Positions 19,266-20,852 of a stretch of DNA of 20,852 nucleotides are shown here, one piece after another (the first letter of the stretch is position 1; each line of letters begins with the position of its first letter). The stretch is from a virus. The notes beneath the pieces were generated by a model. The model made no database searches, had not been told where the DNA came from, and saw only the letters and a program-made list of their open reading frames with translations. The translations under genes and the position numbers were made by a program. Where the stretch lies: positions 1 through 20,852 of IMG/VR virus record IMGVR_UViG_3300037541_001043. One strand, written 5' to 3'.

Positions 19266-20686
19266 TAGTACCATTGATAGACATATTGATTGGTACAGAT
19301 GCCGTTACAGACTTGTGCGCAGCAGACAACATTCTGCCAATGCACAGGACTCAGGCTATTCCATTGCCTGCAATAGTGCTAGAGCGTGCCGGTGCTAATC
19401 CCAACGATACAAAGTCGACCACTTCCGAAATGGATGAGGACCGCGTGACGGTTTCATGTTATCACACATCATATTCATCTGCACATGCATTGGCGGAGCA
19501 GGTACGTTTGGCTATCGATGGATTCCGTGGCACCCAAAGTGGGTATGAGGTAGAGTCTGTTCGATACAACGGATCTAGTGATGGTTACATGGATGATAAC
19601 GAGAAAGTCTTTCGCGTTACTCAGGAGTACAACGTCATGATCAAACGTGATGGTCTTGTTGTGGCAGATCAAAATGCGCCTGCCAATCCATACATGCTCA
19701 AATCGGTTTATGATTCGAATGGAAATGGAATCGTGGACAATGCGGCAAAAGTTAACGGCGTTGATGCTGCTGGCAATTCAAAGTACTACGGTACAGATGA
19801 TACCGGGATACCGGGCTTTTACGCTTTGCCCGATGCATCTGGACTAGCCGATGGAAACTACGGTGCTTTTACAGTTACAGGTGGTGTTGCGCAGTTAAAT
19901 GATGAGGTAGTTGATACAGATCAGTATGCTCATAATTCGATCAGCAACGACAAGCTGTATCACGTGGCACAATACACGTTTAAAGGACGTTTATCTGCTG
20001 GTGCAGGTGATCCGGAAGATTTGACGGCAAATCAAGCTTTATCGGGATTGGATACAGCCACCGATCCATATTTGAGAACATCAAAGCGTGCAGCGAATAA
20101 TGGTGTAGCTTCATTAGATGCCGGTGGTAAAGTTCCCATAGCACAAATACCTGATGCTGTAATTGGTCAGGTAGAGTATCAAGGTACATGGAATGCGGCA
20201 ACAAATACACCGGCTATTCCTGTTCCTTCCACATCAAACAAGGGATGGTATTATTTGGCTAATGCTGGGGTTTCTTCGGCTCATGGATATGCCAATGTTC
20301 CGGCAGTTGATTTTGAAATAGGGGATTGGATTATTTCAGACGGCACAGCATGGTCGAAGGTAGATAATACCGATGCCGTTTTATTGGTCAACGGTCAAAA
20401 AGGGAATGTTGTTCTTGTAACTGCCGATATTACCGATAGCTTAAACAGGCGTTACGTTACTGACGCACAGTTAGTGGTTGTAGGAAATACAAGCGGAACG
20501 AATACGGGTGACAATGCAACCAATAGCCAGTATAGCGGCTTGGCTGTTTCTAAACAAGACACTCTTGTAAGTGCTGCGAATATCAAAACTATTAACGGTA
20601 ATAGCGTTTTAGGTAGCGGAAATTTAACTATATCGGCAGGTATTACGGCAGTAGAAGCAATTGGTTATTCACTCATATTTGGCTAA
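19262..20686 (+). CDS. Tail terminator-like (DUF3168) domain fused to a fibre-like region
   Basis: 474 residues with two unlike parts. Residues 1-130 (MIVPLIDILIGTDAVTDLCA, DRVTVSCYHTSYSSAHALAE, FRVTQEYNVMIKRD) have the size and pattern of the DUF3168/tail completion family: a helix, the x-R-V-x-(I/V)-x-x-(Y/W) strand, a helix EQVRLAIDGFRG and a last strand with a D/Y-x-V. The remaining 340 residues read like a phage fibre: GIPGFYALPDASG, ASLDAGGKVPIAQIPD (283-298), GQVEYQGTWNAATNTPAIPV and GDWIISDGTAWSKVDNT, and NTSGTNTGDN. Tail-terminator proteins are normally about 130 residues, so the long C-terminal addition is remarkable. The junction is open and stop-free. Confidence 0.75.
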   Translation: MIVPLIDILIGTDAVTDLCAADNILPMHRTQAIPLPAIVLERAGANPNDTKSTTSEMDEDRVTVSCYHTSYSSAHALAEQVRLAIDGFRGTQSGYEVESVRYNGSSDGYMDDNEKVFRVTQEYNVMIKRDGLVVADQNAPANPYMLKSVYDSNGNGIVDNAAKVNGVDAAGNSKYYGTDDTGIPGFYALPDASGLADGNYGAFTVTGGVAQLNDEVVDTDQYAHNSISNDKLYHVAQYTFKGRLSAGAGDPEDLTANQALSGLDTATDPYLRTSKRAANNGVASLDAGGKVPIAQIPDAVIGQVEYQGTWNAATNTPAIPVPSTSNKGWYYLANAGVSSAHGYANVPAVDFEIGDWIISDGTAWSKVDNTDAVLLVNGQKGNVVLVTADITDSLNRRYVTDAQLVVVGNTSGTNTGDNATNSQYSGLAVSKQDTLVSAANIKTINGNSVLGSGNLTISAGITAVEAIGYSLIFG

Positions 20687-20692
20687 GAAAAA

Positions 20693-20852
20693 ATGAAATC
20701 ATTTATAACACCTACCTATGTTTTCACCCCCGGTCTTTCGGGAGTTGGAACTATTGATTTGTCAGGCATAACAAACTTTGACATCAAACGATTGGTTGCT
20801 ATTATCAACATCAATAGCAACATCATTATATACAACGTGGCAAATCCGTTGG
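20693..20852 (+). CDS. Tail structural protein, 3' end cut by window edge
   Basis: ATG 20693 opens 53 codons to the end of the window: MKSFITPTYVFTPGLSGVGT, IDLSGITNFDIKRLVAIINI and NSNIIIYNVANPL. From memory, the TPTY(T/V)FTPG-x-SG-x-GT...(D)IKRL(V/L)AIIN pattern is a recurrent beta-sandwich structural protein in Bacteroidetes phages, of unknown exact position (tail or fibre base). It starts 6 bp after the fusion gene. Only the first third is visible. Confidence 0.75.
   Translation, partial: MKSFITPTYVFTPGLSGVGTIDLSGITNFDIKRLVAIININSNIIIYNVANPL

Overview
The window looks like part of a tailed-phage genome (prophage or free phage) of a Bacteroidetes host, most likely Flavobacteriia-like. It has a complete HK97-type head module, both terminase subunits, a phage replication operon built around a DnaB-type helicase, and a repressor with a divergent promoter region. 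Host evidence: a promoter matching the Bacteroidetes consensus TTTG-N19-21-TAnnTTTG, A-rich leaders with few Shine-Dalgarno sites, and protein families recalled mainly from Bacteroidetes phages (the ELRIGN...PIPL protein, DUF5675, the TPTYVFTPG tail protein). No integrase is visible, so a temperate lifestyle is inferred only from the repressor switch.

Left part, minus strand (1-5448, read right to left): an HNH endonuclease; a small membrane-protein locus that looks frameshifted; a secreted protein with a dockerin/EF-hand-like C-terminus; a two-TM protein; TerS and TerL; then a run of tightly packed small accessory genes (two unknowns, a DUF1508 protein, a TM protein, two unknowns and the truncated ELRIGN protein). 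From 5449 to 5704 there is no minus-strand gene. That stretch holds a helically spaced array of TAATTGC motifs, a possible 53-codon plus-strand ORF and an intrinsic terminator.

Centre: a Cro/CI-type regulator (minus, start 6644) followed 10 bp later by a signal-peptide protein. Facing them is a plus-strand early operon (6776-12223): small unknowns, an excisionase-like HTH protein, a replication initiator-like gene carrying 15-bp tandem repeats and an AT-rich palindrome (a lambda-O-like candidate origin), DnaB helicase and small trailing ORFs. Two AT-rich, loosely packed genes (a DUF3850/ASCH-like protein and a 70-aa unknown) follow, separated by a roughly 127-bp inverted repeat resembling an integron attC site. 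They look like inserted cassettes.

Right part, plus strand (13130-20852): a twin-palindrome block, then portal, prohead protease, major capsid, a small protein, head-tail connector and head closure. A DUF5675 protein and a holin-like protein (probable lysis pair) and a tRNA-like sequence come next, then HK97 gp10-like protein, a tail-terminator domain fused to a fibre-like region, and the start of another tail gene. The packaging genes lie about 9.7 kb from the portal and on the opposite strand, which is unusual for this phage type.
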